From assembly GCA_023055425.1 (NCBI GenBank), contig JALGPY010000001.1:72906994-72970993 (forward strand): 64,000 nt of DNA, given 5' to 3'. This DNA comes from Linanthus parryae (Eukaryota; Streptophyta; Magnoliopsida; Ericales; Polemoniaceae). This document shows positions 32,493 through 44,423 of the stretch, one piece after another. Position numbers and translations under genes: made by a program. The notes below the pieces were generated by a model. That model worked only from the letters and a program-made list of their open reading frames with translations. It had not been told where the DNA came from and ran no database searches. How positions within the stretch are numbered: position 1 is the stretch's first letter; the number at the start of each line of letters is the position of its first letter.

Positions 32493-32577
32493 GGACAAGA
32501 TTTCCAGAAGCTTCCCAGGGCGGTTTAGACAGGGGCAGAATAGGAATTTCAGCACAGGATTAGGGAAACTTCAGCAT

Positions 32578-32586
32578 TATATAAAG
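32578..32586 (+). promoter_or_regulatory. TATA box of the Athila1 LTR
   Basis: TATATAAAG about 90 bp downstream of the palindrome array. A similar TATTTAAAG sits in the equivalent place in Athila2. Confidence 0.7.
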
Positions 32587-33571
32587 CGGCTCTGCCCACC
32601 AGTTTCAAGAGACAGCATACACAACACAGGATACACAGACAGACACAGAACACATGACAGACAGACACAGACACAGAAGAGACAGGGAGCATCGGAGCAG
32701 TCCCGGAAATTGCCAGATTTCCGTCACCTGTTTGATTCTCTTCTCTTCTTTATGTTAGTTTTTAGTAGCTAGACAATTTACCTAGGTTCTCGGTGAACCT
32801 AGGGTTTATGATTTCAGTACTTCAGATTTTGATTTCAGATTCATGACTGGTTAAGCCTTAATACAGTAGAGGTTTTGTTTATTATTCTGTCTTTGTTTTT
32901 TACTGTTTATGCATGAATGGAGTCATGAACCTGGATTGCTACAGACATGATCTGGTGCGCGAGAGTGGCCAGTGAGAGTTTGGAAGAGAAGACAGGATTT
33001 AGTACGCTGCCTTGATCGACCGAGAGGTGAAGAGAATCAGGGGACTAGCCCAGAAGCATTAGACCAACTGCTAGACGTTTAGGGGGAGACCGAGAGGAGA
33101 ACCTGTAACCCTAGCAGACTTAGAACAAACCTGCAGATCTAGGTGGACCGAGAGGACCCGAAATCCGTAGGAGAGTGATAGATGCATGAGACCGAGAGGA
33201 GATTGTATCATTGGTATGCTGGCATAAACAAAACTGCTGTGTGTTTTTGAATCAGAAAACTGAAAAGCTGAATAGTAACCCTAGGGGATCCAGGAATCTA
33301 GGCACCCGAAACCCTAGCTTTTACAGTCATACTTTATTACCAGAAAATTACCAAAAATACTGTTTATTTCTGTTTTTTTACTTTCAGTACTTAGTTTATT
33401 AGAATATAACCCAAAGTATTCCTCCTTTTAATTTTTACGTTTGTACTCTTTAAGCCTAGTTTCTGATTAAGCAGTAACACTGTCCTCGTGGGATCGATAA
33501 CTCGGGATTGAAATACCAGCCCTATATTACTTGAACCGTGCACTTGCGGTAACACGTAAGAAATCGTGTCA

Positions 33572-33706
33572 GGGATATTTAACAATATAACATTTATATT
33601 CTAAGGACTGCATTCATGTCAACATATCTTCATATCGATAACATAATGAATAGTAAATCCATATAAATGTCACAAGAAACAGATTGCCTCTAGGGCATTC
33701 TCCAAC
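33572..33706 (-). repeat. Copia2 5' LTR tip
   Basis: Element-sense TGTTGGAGAATGCCCTAGAG and following bases match the Copia1 LTR start. The left part corresponds to gggatatttaagataaac of Copia1, and Athila1 joins exactly at that point. This is the right border of the nested cluster. Confidence 0.8.
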
Positions 33707-34260
33707 ACTTGAAACCCTAAGTATATAAAATCCCCATCCCCCTTCTTCACCCACACTGCTCCTCCATCTCTTTTTTTTAATCTGAAGTCCCCTCTCTTTC
33801 TCTTATCACTCTCTCTCTCACACACACTCTCTCTCTCTCTCGCATCCTCCTTAGACGATTATGGAATGGATTCCTTCGCTCCTCAGATGGTGCCCTCTCG
33901 TCCGACGGTGATGGTGGTTCGTGGGTGTCTCGTTTTCCAGGTTTTCCTCTCTTCGTCGCCTCTATCTCTTCTTTCTTTTCTCTCTCACTTTCTCTCTCTC
34001 TCTCTCTCTATGTCCAGTCGTTTCTTTGCAAATCCCTCTGCTACTTCATCCCTCTCTGTCTACCCATTTCTCTCCCTCTGCTTGTTCATCCCCCTCTTTC
34101 TTCGTCTACTCTCTCTCTCTCTCCTTGTCTCAATTTCAATTCCCTCCCTATGTGATCCATATATCTCTCTATTCCTATTTACCCGGTCCCATTCTATTTT
34201 CTACCTTACTTCTGAAAACTCGTGAAGGTGAAGACTGTGATGTGTTGAACAATACCAGAA
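33707..34260 (+). other. Orphan promoter and CT-rich leader without a gene
   Basis: TATATAAAA at 33722-33730 is followed by a pyrimidine-rich stretch with (CT)n runs (33771-33845, 33990-34015, 34105-34130). The first ATG (33861) opens only 16 codons, and the longer frames across the CT runs have no domain. It looks like the start of a gene whose body is lost, or a non-coding transcript, with the Copia2 LTR joined directly upstream. Confidence 0.4.
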
Positions 34261-34459
34261 CAGTTGCAATATTATGGATCTAGAACTTGGACTTGTGAAT
34301 GTTGAAGAATTTGGGACTTGGGAAAAAAATGCAGTGAATTGAAATAATGAAAATGTAGATAAATTTGTTAATGACAGGATGAGAAGTTACTGACTTGAAA
34401 TAAAAAAAGAAACTCTCGGGAAAATATCTATGAATTGATTTAAAAAATATTAAATACAT

Positions 34460-34690
34460 AGGGCGGTTTTTTAAGAAACTGACTTTTCAAATATAGGACG
34501 GTTTTGGGCAACCACCGTAAAGGAAAACGACGCTAGCTGTCGGCCGTTGTTAAAGAAACGGCGGCTGAAACCGTCGTTTGGCTTTTTACGACAGTTAGTT
34601 TAACGACACAGTTGCAGCCGCTGTGATGGCCAAAAATGGCGGTTGTTTTCCTTTAAATGTGGTTTTTAACGACACAGTTAGTTTAACCCT
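34460..34690. repeat. Possible CACTA-type subterminal relic
   Basis: Repeated short strings (agtttaacgacacag twice near 34610 and 34665, and ccgtcgtt/aacggcgg motifs) resemble subterminal repeats of plant CACTA transposons. No terminal CACTA or target duplication could be seen. Confidence 0.3.
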
Positions 34691-34730
34691 CTTGTAACCT
34701 TTTTTTTTGAAAAATCCCTATTGTAACTTA

Positions 34731-34994
34731 CTCCTTCCATCCCACCAGATAGGTTAATCTTTTCGCATTTGAATATCCCACTAGATAGGTTAAACTTTCC
34801 CAAAATAGCAACTTATTACATGGATAATACCATCTTGCTCTTTTAAAAAATTGATGACTCACCTTTCTACCAGTTTTCCACAATAAGTGGTGGTATTTGA
34901 GACTTTCCATGATTTTTTTAATAAAGCAACTCCATCATTTTTTTACCATTTTTTTTAAATTTCTTTTTTTACCAATATGATGGGACGGAAGGAG
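34731..34994. mobile_element. Stowaway-like MITE (264 bp)
   Basis: Ends ctccttccatcccac and gatgggacggaaggag are imperfect inverted repeats of the usual plant Stowaway type, flanked by TA on both sides (34729-34730, 34995-34996), the Tc1/mariner target. It lies about 400 bp upstream of the F-box gene. Confidence 0.8.
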
Positions 34995-35097
34995 TAAGTA
35001 GTAAAATTAGATAAACGATGAATTGTAATTTGCAATAGTACGAATCGGACGGGTCAATTACTATTTGGCAAAATATTGACAATGGAACCATTCAGAG

Positions 35098-35272
35098 TGT
35101 AGTTGAGTGGTCGAGTTAGTATTCTTAAGACTTTGGACATTTACCTTAAAGTCTTGAGTTTAAACATTGGGGCAACTGAATGACTGCCTATTGAACTTCT
35201 CAATTGCGAGCACTCTAGTATGGTTTGCAGGCCCACCCCAAGAGTAGCACATTCTCATGTCATAAAAAAAAA
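35098..35272 (+). mobile_element. SINE-like relic derived from a tRNA
   Basis: tagttgagtggtcgagt resembles an RNA polymerase III A box, and cttgagtttaaac a weak B box about 35 bp further on; an A-run (35263-35271) follows. It ends about 120 bp before the F-box start codon. No clear target duplication. Confidence 0.4.
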
Positions 35273-35392
35273 TGGCAATGAAAGGATCTGAGATTTCTAA
35301 TTTCTTCCAAACACATTGCCAATTTTTTACACAACCAAACTCCTCAGTTGACAAATCAAATTCCGCTTCGATCTCACTTTCCGATCTGCCTC

Positions 35393-36481
35393 ATGGCCGA
35401 GAACAACTCCACCACCACCTCCGCCTTACCGCCACCACCATCAGCGACCCTCATCCCGGACCTCCCTGACGACGTCGCGCTTCAGTGCATCGCCAGAATA
35501 CCCCGCTCCCACCACCCTATCCTCTCCCTCGTCTCCAAATCCTGGTACTCTGCCCTCCGTTCCCAACATCTCTTCATCACCCGCACGCTTCTCAACTGCA
35601 CTCAACAATTCCTCTACCTCAACCTCCGCATCAACTCCTCCTTCAACTGGTACCTCCTCTATGAAACCCCCAACAAACGCCCTACTCTCACCCCTCTCCC
35701 CCCAATCCCCTCCCACCCAATTGGATCCGCCTACGCCGTGTTAGCGTCCAAAATCTACGTTATTGGTGGATCTGTGAACCAGATTCCCTCAAATAGGATC
35801 TGGGTTTTTGATTGCCAGCTCAATAGATGGGAAATGGGTCCTAGAATGCGTGTGTGCCGCGAGTTTGCGGCGGCTGGAGCTGTGGATGGGAAGATTTATG
35901 TGATGGGTGGGTGTGTTGTTGATAGTTGGGCACGGTCCACATACTGGGCAGAAGTTTTTGATCCATTGGAGGGCTCATGGGCTGCCGTGCCGAGCTCAAT
36001 TGAGCTAAGGGACAAATGGATGCATGCTAGTGCTGTGATATATGGCAAGGTTTATGCTATGGCTGATCGCGGTGGGGTGGTCTATGATGTGGTCTCCGGC
36101 GAGTGGGGCGATGTGTCTACTGAGCTTGATATGGGGTGGAGAGGGCGGGCTGCGGTTGTTGATGGTGTGTTGTATTGTTATGATTATTTGGGGAGAATCA
36201 GAGGCTATGATGTTTTGAAGGATGAATGGAAGGATTTGAAAGGATTGGAGAAGGGTTTGCCAAAGTTCTTGTGCGGGGCAACAATGGCGAATTTAGGAGG
36301 ACGGTTGTGTGTTGTCTGGGAAGGAAAAGGGAATAGCAAAGAAATGGAGGTTATGTGTGCCGAGATTGAGGTTGTGAAGGATGGATCTGGGGACTTGTGT
36401 GGTTCGATTTTGTGGTCTGATGTGGTTCTCGTGGCTCCGAGTAGGTCTTCCGTCGTCCACTGCGCCGCTGTTGGGTTGTGA
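35393..36481 (+). CDS. SKIP6: F-box/kelch-repeat protein, SKIP6-like
   Basis: Single exon, 362 residues from ATG 35393 (context ctcATGGCC); the frame is open 15 codons upstream without another ATG. The F-box is at residues 20-62 (LIPDLPDDVALQCIARIPRS, LVSKSWYSALRS). Kelch repeats follow from about residue 120 (KIYVIGGS, GKIYVMGGC, and degenerate copies GKVYAMADRGG and GVLYCYDYLG). F-box proteins link substrates to SCF ubiquitin ligases through SKP1-type proteins, with kelch blades as the likely substrate-binding part. The N-terminal part closely resembles what I recall of Arabidopsis SKIP6. It is the only intact ordinary plant gene in the window, placed between a transposon cluster and a relic-rich spacer. 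Confidence 0.88.
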   Translation: MAENNSTTTSALPPPPSATLIPDLPDDVALQCIARIPRSHHPILSLVSKSWYSALRSQHLFITRTLLNCTQQFLYLNLRINSSFNWYLLYETPNKRPTLTPLPPIPSHPIGSAYAVLASKIYVIGGSVNQIPSNRIWVFDCQLNRWEMGPRMRVCREFAAAGAVDGKIYVMGGCVVDSWARSTYWAEVFDPLEGSWAAVPSSIELRDKWMHASAVIYGKVYAMADRGGVVYDVVSGEWGDVSTELDMGWRGRAAVVDGVLYCYDYLGRIRGYDVLKDEWKDLKGLEKGLPKFLCGATMANLGGRLCVVWEGKGNSKEMEVMCAEIEVVKDGSGDLCGSILWSDVVLVAPSRSSVVHCAAVGL

Positions 36482-39400
36482 ATCACTTGGTATGTTATCT
36501 TCAACCTCAATTGTGACTTGCTAGTATTGTTTGTATTTCTATTTGCTTGCTTTGTCTTGCGGGATCATCTGTAGAAGTTCATGACAATTTTGGGAAATTG
36601 CATAAAAATGTTGAGAATGGTCTTGTTCTTATCCTTGTAATGAAAAGTATTGTATAGACTGAGAAAAAGACATTAGTAACTAAATTTGGTGCTGTGTTTG
36701 TTTCTCCTTGTCTTTCATGGCATCGTCAATGGACAATTTAATAAGATTGTCCAACAACAAAAAATTTGGCTTAATTGTTCTGTAGGTACCACTCTTCTGG
36801 ACACTAAGAAGATTGGGCTGTTGCCAGTCCCTCATTCGGTTCAGAGTCTGAAACACTATTCTCGGTGGCAAAATTCAAGAAATTATGAAAAAAAATACCT
36901 CTATTCAACATGAGACAGGTCTTCATTATTGTTTCTAAACTCATGAATTTGAAGGAGAGAACTTGATGACTCTCTTTGTTGAAATTTTTTCTTAATATAA
37001 ACTAACTAGAAGCCGGCATGAGTAGTAGAAGAATTAGATAACCCTGATCTCTAATAGTAAAGAATAATAGTTAAAAGTTAAAACCCAGTATGTTCACTAT
37101 TTGTTAGTATAAGAAAATAGAGGTACTATCCCTTGACAGAAAATAACAGCAGCAAATTGACTATCTCACTGCAATTGGCATCTAGAAGAAGACTTCATAT
37201 GCTTGTAGCAGTTCTTACCTAGAAAGAGAACAGAACTGAAGTTGATTATTCGTATTTTCTTTTTTATCTGGATGTCATAAACCATAATAACAGAAAAAGT
37301 TTCAAATTTGTAGGCTTTAGTGATTTTGAGTCTTTGGTTGAGAGAAGGTAGGTTATATCGTGGGATGGTGGGTTCTCAAGTACTGAATCACAAATGATAA
37401 TACTTTCAATCTATGGAAGCACTGTAATTCAGTTGAATATCATTACACTAGCAACCCCAACCGCATTCGTTTCCTTTAAGCTTGAAAGTAATTGAGACTT
37501 GTATCTACTGTGAACTACTTTTTGGCCCTTTGAAAAGAGTTAGTTTAGGATTAAGGCCCTCCTGACAGCTGAACAATGCAGAGAAGAAGCTTCTAACATA
37601 CATCATTGAGATATGATTCACATGATGGTTGACATGATCTATTTAAAACAATCTTTTGTGCGAAAAGATTGTACTGACTATATATTTCTCCATCAGCTAA
37701 AAGGACTTCTGAATAGAAGAAGTTTTGCAGTTCGAAACAATGCGTTGTCTTTGTATCGAGTGAATACCATTTAAAGTGTAGTATTCAAGGGCTGCTGAAT
37801 CTATCATGATGGAGAATACCTTGATTTTTCTCCGTTCTTTCCCCATTTGAGGCGTTTTTTTTGTGCCTTTGGATAGTTTTTATAAATAAACCCCTGATTT
37901 CTCGTGGACGAGATTGCCAAGGGACAGCACATCATTGCCTATGAGTTTGGCACATCAGAGTTGTTCTAGGTTAAGTTATCCAATGGCTTTTCAGTTACTA
38001 AATGTAAAGCCTTTTATCAGAAGTAATTGCGTAGTGTCCAATCAGTAAACCTAAAAGTGTGGGCACTCTGAAGCACACAACACACATTTGTCATCAGGAA
38101 CTGGCAGTGTTCAGTTTTATTGAGAATACTGTTGGTATCACCTAAGAATCATAGTTCCCAGAGAGACGACAACTGCACTAACGGGAAAATAATCCGTATG
38201 CACAAACGCAAAAAGCTATTGCGCTAATATACTGCAGTTGAGAAGAAAGCCCTGGGTCTATGTCAAATTGGTACTTGGAAATGGAATTATCAATAGACAT
38301 GAAATGTGCCTTCATCCGTTACATTTTCATAAAGAGATTTAGACGCTCGTGCTTATCTTTCCTCTTATAGTAAATCCATCATTCACTAGAAATACATGAG
38401 AATACCAAAAAAAAAAAAAAAAAAAAAAAACTATGTCGATATCTTTAGAAAAGACATCATTGAACGTCCTTATTGACACCGAGCCAACTTGCATTACATG
38501 AAATGGAGAGGGATGTGAAATTGTGTTTTTAAGGAAACATGTACCAGGAAACCTTAGGTAAACCCGGCTCTGACCTACCTGATTAGCAGCATCCCTAACT
38601 TTTCTCTATCTGAGTTAAAAATACCTTAACTGCTTCACTTGAATATTGTGGTGGTTCAGAGTCACCACCACCCCATCTCAATGTGCCATGGGGGTATGAT
38701 CACGAAGTTGATTGAGGAAGTCAATTAGTACTTGCAAATTGGTCAATAATACTTGTCAAATTTGTGTTCTTTTTATGTGTCTTTTTAGGCTGTAAAACAC
38801 TTCGAACCCCTATGTCTCCCTCCTCCTTGGGTAGTGAATAAAGACACTTTGTCCCCTGTTGTAGCCAAACACTAGGACACTTTACCCCCTTCCACCTGTC
38901 CCCGTCTGTGAATCCAATTTTTGACATTCTTTTAACTAATTTACACGTAGTGTGCTTTAAGAAAACTATTGTACCCCTCAGAAATTTGTTAATTATTCCC
39001 TTATCCATCTTCTTCTTCTTCTTATCCATGTTCCTCTCTCATCCGACAAAACAGAGCTTCACCACTGCCGCTCTGTAACACCAATCACCGCCTATTATAG
39101 ATCTGTGACTCTCTCTTCTCGTTCCCGACGACCCTCACCAACACCACCATACGAAGGTGTAAGATTTTTTTTTCTCGTTCTGAGGTGGAGAACGGACACG
39201 ACGGTAACAAGAGGTTAAAACCATTTTGCTTCAGGAACACTATTCAAATATTATGCATGACATTTTTCATTCGTGCTCTCAGTTTAAGAGGTTGATTCTG
39301 GAGTTCTAGAAAATTATGCATATCCCTACTACTCTTTTATGCATACGAAGTCATACTAAGTTGTTTCTCACACTCGCTGCTATATTTACTCTGTAGATGT

Positions 39401-40927
39401 CCTTTCGTTTTAGTATACAGTCCTGAGAGGCTGAGACTCTTTTTTCATTTGGAATGGTGGCATGGTTATAAACTTATAATAGAATGCCTGGATATGGAGC
39501 ATGGTGAATTTTACGTAATTGACTTGGATCCGTCCCAATTATCACAGTTGTTCGTTGGTGCATTTTAGAGTAAATTCTACATCACCAAGCCTTACTTCTT
39601 TGAGACACTTGCTCTGTCAATGTTAAGATATTTTAGCCCAAATTTAATCACTGAGCTCATTCCTTGTTTACTGTTTTAAACATTGCAATTTATTTCGGGA
39701 CAGCCAGAAAGGAAAGTGCGACACTTATTTTCATTGATTGATTCTGTTTTGTAATACTTTCTTTGCTTCTGTGATACATTACTATTCAATTGTGTTGATT
39801 AACAAACTTCCAGATGGAAGCAAAGTATACGGACACTCTAAAGTCATTAGCTAGCAATGATCGCATAGTGGAATTTACTTTGGTTTCTTACCTTTTTCTT
39901 TTGTGTATATTACATTAGCTTGTTTTTTACTAGAAAGCTTCTCCCCTAAGTTCATTTAATATCTTGCTGAATCTAACTCTTGAGCATCTTGCTGCAGGCT
40001 GTTAAAGGTATGGCTGAAATCTCAGAAGACAGTGGCTATTGTGGGTATCTTATCATGTACCTGCTGGGAGATTTGATGATTCTGGAATGACTGGATATTC
40101 AACAAAATCAACTGGGATCAAGTTCAAGTTGCTGGAAAATCCTTAATCACATGTTATGAAGTCGGGAAGATTATTTCGAAGCCCCAAATGTCCTCTACGG
40201 CACCTTCAGCAAGGAGTGAAGTTCAGGTCTGGAAACATTTTTACTGATGATGCAGTTTGTTATTCCAAACAAAAAGGGCCTATTGCAGTTTGTTAGTAAC
40301 ATAGTACTGAGTTGTAAAGGCTTCTCTCCAGCCAGTGCAATTTTATTGCAACTCTGTTCAATTGGAGGCTATAGAAATTAGAGAAGCTATTCAATGGGTC
40401 AAAAAGTTAAAAAAAATATAGGATGGGTCAAAAAATTAAAAAAAAAGATAGGTGGTGCTGCTGTTTTCTCTGATTGTTTGCCAGTGATCAAGGAACTGAC
40501 GTCTCCATCTTCTGTGAACGTATCTTGCATATGTACTCTATCATTTGTAGCTGGTAAAAAACCTTTCCTTTATTTCTCTTTCATTTACTGAGAATGTAAT
40601 AGCTCATCATGGCGCAAAGGCATTGTTCTCATGTACTGATAGGGTGGTTTGTTCCGCTTTATGACACCCTTCGAACTGCATTGTATGCATGGTTTTAAAA
40701 AAAGGTTTCGGTAGCATATCGGTCGCGGTGGGCGGAGCTAGAGTGCGGCACGGTGGGGCAAGTGCCGCAACGTAATTTTAGAGAAAATAACACCGATACC
40801 CGTTTTTTAACGCAAATATTCATTACTGCCCCTAGTAAAATTGTGAAAATTCCCACCTTTGTTTAAAACTTAGGATGGTGCTAGTACTTTCTATTTCATG
40901 CATCCGCCCCTGGGAGAGGGGATCGGG
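36482..40927. other. Intergenic region after the F-box gene
   Basis: About 4.4 kb of AT-rich sequence, starting with the 3' UTR of the F-box gene. It holds a 24-base A run (38407-38430), an inverted repeat GTGGTGGT...ACCACCAC near 38647-38670, a CT-rich stretch near 39000-39170, and a short open piece near 39813-39880 (MEAKYTDTLKSLA) that could be a relic exon. A degenerate relic with cgg-agc ends like the hAT element next to it may occupy about 40730-40915. I recognise no gene. Confidence 0.5.
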
Positions 40928-40968
40928 CAGAGGCGGAGCTTAGAAGGGGCACGAGGCGCACATGCACA

Positions 40969-40984
40969 CCCCCCCCCCCCCCCC
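40969..40984. repeat. Poly(C) run of 16
   Basis: Homopolymer in the outer hAT element. An 18-base C run follows at 41365-41382 in the inner one. Confidence 0.9.
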
Positions 40985-41058
40985 TCCCCGAATTTTCCAG
41001 AAGCACTAGATTATTCCTAATTTTGTAAGAATTTTTCAATTGTGCCCCTGCTTGAAGT

Positions 41059-44000
41059 TAGAGCTGCGATTCGGTTCGGTTCAACCGGCGGTTGCGGTTG
41101 AAACCGAACCGAATTAATCGAAAAATAAGCACCGGGAACCGAACCGGTAACCGAAGGACCGAAACCGGACCTGGACCCGGTAACATACGGTCCCGGTTCG
41201 GTTTCCCTATTTCCAGAACCGAAACCGGCCCGAACCGAGAACCGAAGCAACGGCTGAATTTTTAAAAAATTTGAACGTTGGTGTGTTGTCAAATCACGGT
41301 CAGTGACCGTTTGGCAACGTTCTGAACCGTTCTTTTTGGTTTTTTTAACTTTTTTTTACAAACACCCCCCCCCCCCCCCCCCTTCTACTCCTATAAATAC
41401 CCAACCACTTCCACTATTTTTTTCACACTCCCTCATCAAACACTCTCCATATTTCTCACACTTCTTCACTCAAAGTTCATCATACACTCTCCAATTTCTT
41501 CATCTTTCCTCACTAAAAATCATCATACACTCTCAAGTTTACAAAAATCCTCAAACTTCCTTGGTTCTCGACGGCAAATTTCTCATCTTCAATCTTCGAC
41601 AAGCAACGTTTCTTCAATCTTCGAGAAGCAACGCATCTTCAATCTTCGACATTTCACACCTCCAAGAATTATTCTTGAAGTTTGTAAGTTTTAATTTTTG
41701 TCGGTTACTATTTTATAATTTTTTTTGTGCTCTTATTTGTGCAATATTTGTTAAATTTTTTTTTCATCCAATTTTTCTAAGAAACAATGGCTTCCTCTTC
41801 TCATTTCAATGACCAAAACAACCAAAACGTAGACGTAGACATGACTATTGATGATGGAATTGACATTTTATTTGGCGACGGGGCCGCTATGATTTTGGTG
41901 GTTTAGAGGAAAATGGGCCGAATGTAGGGCGTAATAAAAGAACTCGTAAGGGGGATGGTAAAAAAAGCAAAGTTTGGGATCATATGAAAAAAATACCCGA
42001 TGGCGTAGATGCCCAGGGTAGACCAAAATTTAGGGCCGTTTGCAATATTTGTAAAAAATCATTTGTATATCATCACACCGGTGGATTAGGATCCTTGAGA
42101 AAATATTTACAAAATGCACACGGACTTTTGAAAGATACACCCGCCGTAGGTGACCCTATGGTCCAAACCCAACTAGGATACGACGCACACGGTAACGTAG
42201 TAACTTTTGTCTACGATGAACCTAGGGTAAGAAAAGCAATAGCTCATTACATCACCGCCACCGATGACCGACGACGTAGACTTTGACACATTAGTACAAA
42301 CCGCTTTTTGCCCGAGTTATAGGCATATTAGTAGACACACTATTAGGAAAGATATAATTGATCTATATAGTGAGAGGAAAAATTATGCAAACCTTTTTAA
42401 ATTCTAATTTCACAATTGCTTGCACTTGCGATATGTGGTCCAGTAGAAATGATAAAGGGTATATTTGTGTCACCGCACACTACATTGACCCAAATTGGAC
42501 TTTACAAAAACGCGTTATTGCATTTCGAGAAGTTCCATATCCTCACAACGGTGTAAACATGGGAGAAACCATAGTGTCAGTTTTTGAAGAGTGGGGTATT
42601 GATGAACGAATTACATCAATGACTTTTGACAATGCATCGGCATGTGATAATGCGACAGACCATATGCATACTTTGATACAAACACCCTTTCACGAAAAAA
42701 TTGACCATGTTCGTTGTGTATGTCTTCATTATCAATTTAATTGTACAAGAAAGTTTAAAACAACTAGATGAGCATGTTAGTCATATTTGTGAAGTTATTC
42801 TCTTTATTTCTTCTTCAAACAAAAGAACCAAACTTTTTGCGGAATATTGTGAGAAAAACGGAAAGAAAAAAAGAAATCTTGGGGCCGATTGTAAGACAAG
42901 ATGGAACTCCACCTACTTGATGTTGAAAAGTTGTAAAGGTTATGAGACCACAATCACACGTTTTTTGAATGAAAGTGGCCATCCCGTTTCCGTTTCAATT
43001 AATGATTGGAAGGCCGCTGCTGTCTTAAGAGATTTTCTTCAACCATGTTATAACGCAACTACTCTTCTTTCGGGTGTTTATTATCCTTCTACTAACAACG
43101 TTATTCCACAACTAATGTTTTTAACTGAAGCTTTTAATGAGTATAGGAATAATAGTATTTTATTCAACGCAATTGCGGACATGGAAGAAAAATTTCTCAA
43201 ATATTTTGAAAGAATCCCTATGGTTTTTTGTTTGGCAAGTATTTTGGACCCAAGGCAAACGGATGCAACCACACGTTTTATGCTACCAAAAATTTCGGAA
43301 AACATGACTACCGAGTATAGAGACGTAGTGATATCACCAAGTATTGAAGAAGTTAAACAAACTCTTAATGTTATGTATGAAAATATGTTGTTAAGTTTGG
43401 TATTGGTGATCAAGGTTCTCAACCATCATCGAGTGATCCGAAGGGTAAGGGTAAGAAAAAGTTTGGTATGGGTTCTTTATTTAAGAGTACACAAACCACC
43501 CCCACCGCGTCGAATTGCCTCGCGGAATTATTGTTGTACTTTAACTAAAATTATTTCTCAAAACTAACGGAGGAAGAAATATAAAATATAGATTTACTTT
43601 CTTGGTGGAAAAATTATGAAATTCAATATCCGATTGTTTCTAAAATGGCACGTGATTTACTAACCCCTCCCGCTTCTACAGTCCCCTCGGAATCAACTTT
43701 TAGTGCAAGTAAACGCGTTTTGTCGGAGAAAAGATCGTGTCTAACCTCGGAGATATTGGAGGTACTTATATGCTCAAAGGATTAGAGCGACACCAACAAA
43801 CGCACACAAGACCTACACCCTTTGGACGTGGCCGTGATAGAACTTTACCAAGAAATTGGAATAGACGTGGACACTCCGCTAGATTTCGACGAATTGCCTA
43901 GGGCTAAGCGTTGAAAAATGAAGACTATTATTTTGTATTTTTGTTCATTTCAATAAGTTTGTATGTAAGTTAGAAAAAATACAAATGATTGGTAGTTAAG

Positions 44001-44383
44001 TGGGTGTCAACCTAGTTGGGATGTACTTAAACTATAGTGATGCAATTTTTTCTAACATTTGATATTTTTAATTAATAATACAAGTTTGTTTATTATTTTT
44101 TTGATTGTTTGTCCAATTTTATGTCTTACATTTATTATTACCACAAAAATAACAAAAAAAGAAGGAAAAGAAAAAAAAAATTGTCCGGACCGGTTGGGAA
44201 CCGAACCGGAACCAAACCGTCACCGAACCGTTAACCCAAGTCCGGTTCCGGAAAAACCCACAGACCGGTTCCGGTTAAACCGAACCGAAAAGGTTGCTTA
44301 AACCGGTCAACCGAACCGAAACCGACCGATTTCGCTTATAACGGTTCGGTTCCGGTTCGATTAAAACCGAAATCGCAACTCTA
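41059..44383 (+). mobile_element. hAT transposon, formerly autonomous (3.3 kb)
   Basis: Terminal inverted repeats TAGAGCTGCGATTCGG and (complement of the right end) TAGAGTTGCGATTTCGG, flanked by the perfect 8-bp duplication cttgaagt (41051-41058 and 44384-44391). Both ends carry many CGGTTCGGTT/AACCGAACCG strings in the first and last 200 bp, as expected for transposase-binding subterminal repeats. It encodes a broken transposase. Confidence 0.93.
41787..43914 (+). pseudogene. hAT transposase, disrupted
   Basis: From ATG 41787 the frame gives an acidic N-terminus (VDVDMTIDDGIDILFG) and breaks near 41880-41905. The BED zinc finger follows (CNICKKSF near 42040-42066 and RKYLQNAHG), then the catalytic region (CTCDMWSSRNDKGYICVT, SMTFDNASACD, LGADCKTRWNSTYLML) and the C-terminal dimerisation region (DLLSWWKNYEIQYPIVS, PSESTFSASKRVLSEKRS). 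Frame changes near 42280, 42710, 43395 and 43570 and stops separate these blocks. The order is that of RICESLEEPER/Ac-type hAT transposases. Confidence 0.9.
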
Positions 44384-44423
44384 CTTGAAGTACATCAGTG
44401 TCCCGCATGAGATAATGCACAAG

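Larger units (their letters stand above)
29047..33571 (+). mobile_element. Athila1: 3' part of an Athila-lineage Gypsy element
   Basis: Contains a string typical of the end of Athila pol (acttgttgggaggtaaccc near 29092), about 2.3 kb of non-coding 3' region, the polypurine tract and a 2153-bp LTR. Everything upstream, including gag and most of pol, is missing. It interrupts Copia2 between its leader and LTR tip. No env-like ORF is recognisable. Confidence 0.85.
31419..33571 (+). repeat. Athila1 3' LTR (2153 bp)
   Basis: Starts TGATAACCCCCATTTACG and ends CGTAAGAAATCGTGTCA. It contains an ordered palindrome array (31902-32492), a TATA box at 32578 and the string cctaggttctcggtgaacctagggttt (shared, in part, with Athila2 near 60757). 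Confidence 0.9.

Noticed and set aside
31800..32772. Overlapping frames of 112-172 codons with repeated CVQTH-like peptides
   Set aside because: They are translations of the palindrome array and LTR; no credible protein.
38721..39029. 102-codon minus-strand frame
   Set aside because: Low-complexity Lys-rich start and no domain; resembles non-coding repeat sequence.
39813..40260. Possible relic exons (MEAKYTDTLKSLA and a stretch after 39997)
   Set aside because: Short, with stops, and no family recognised.
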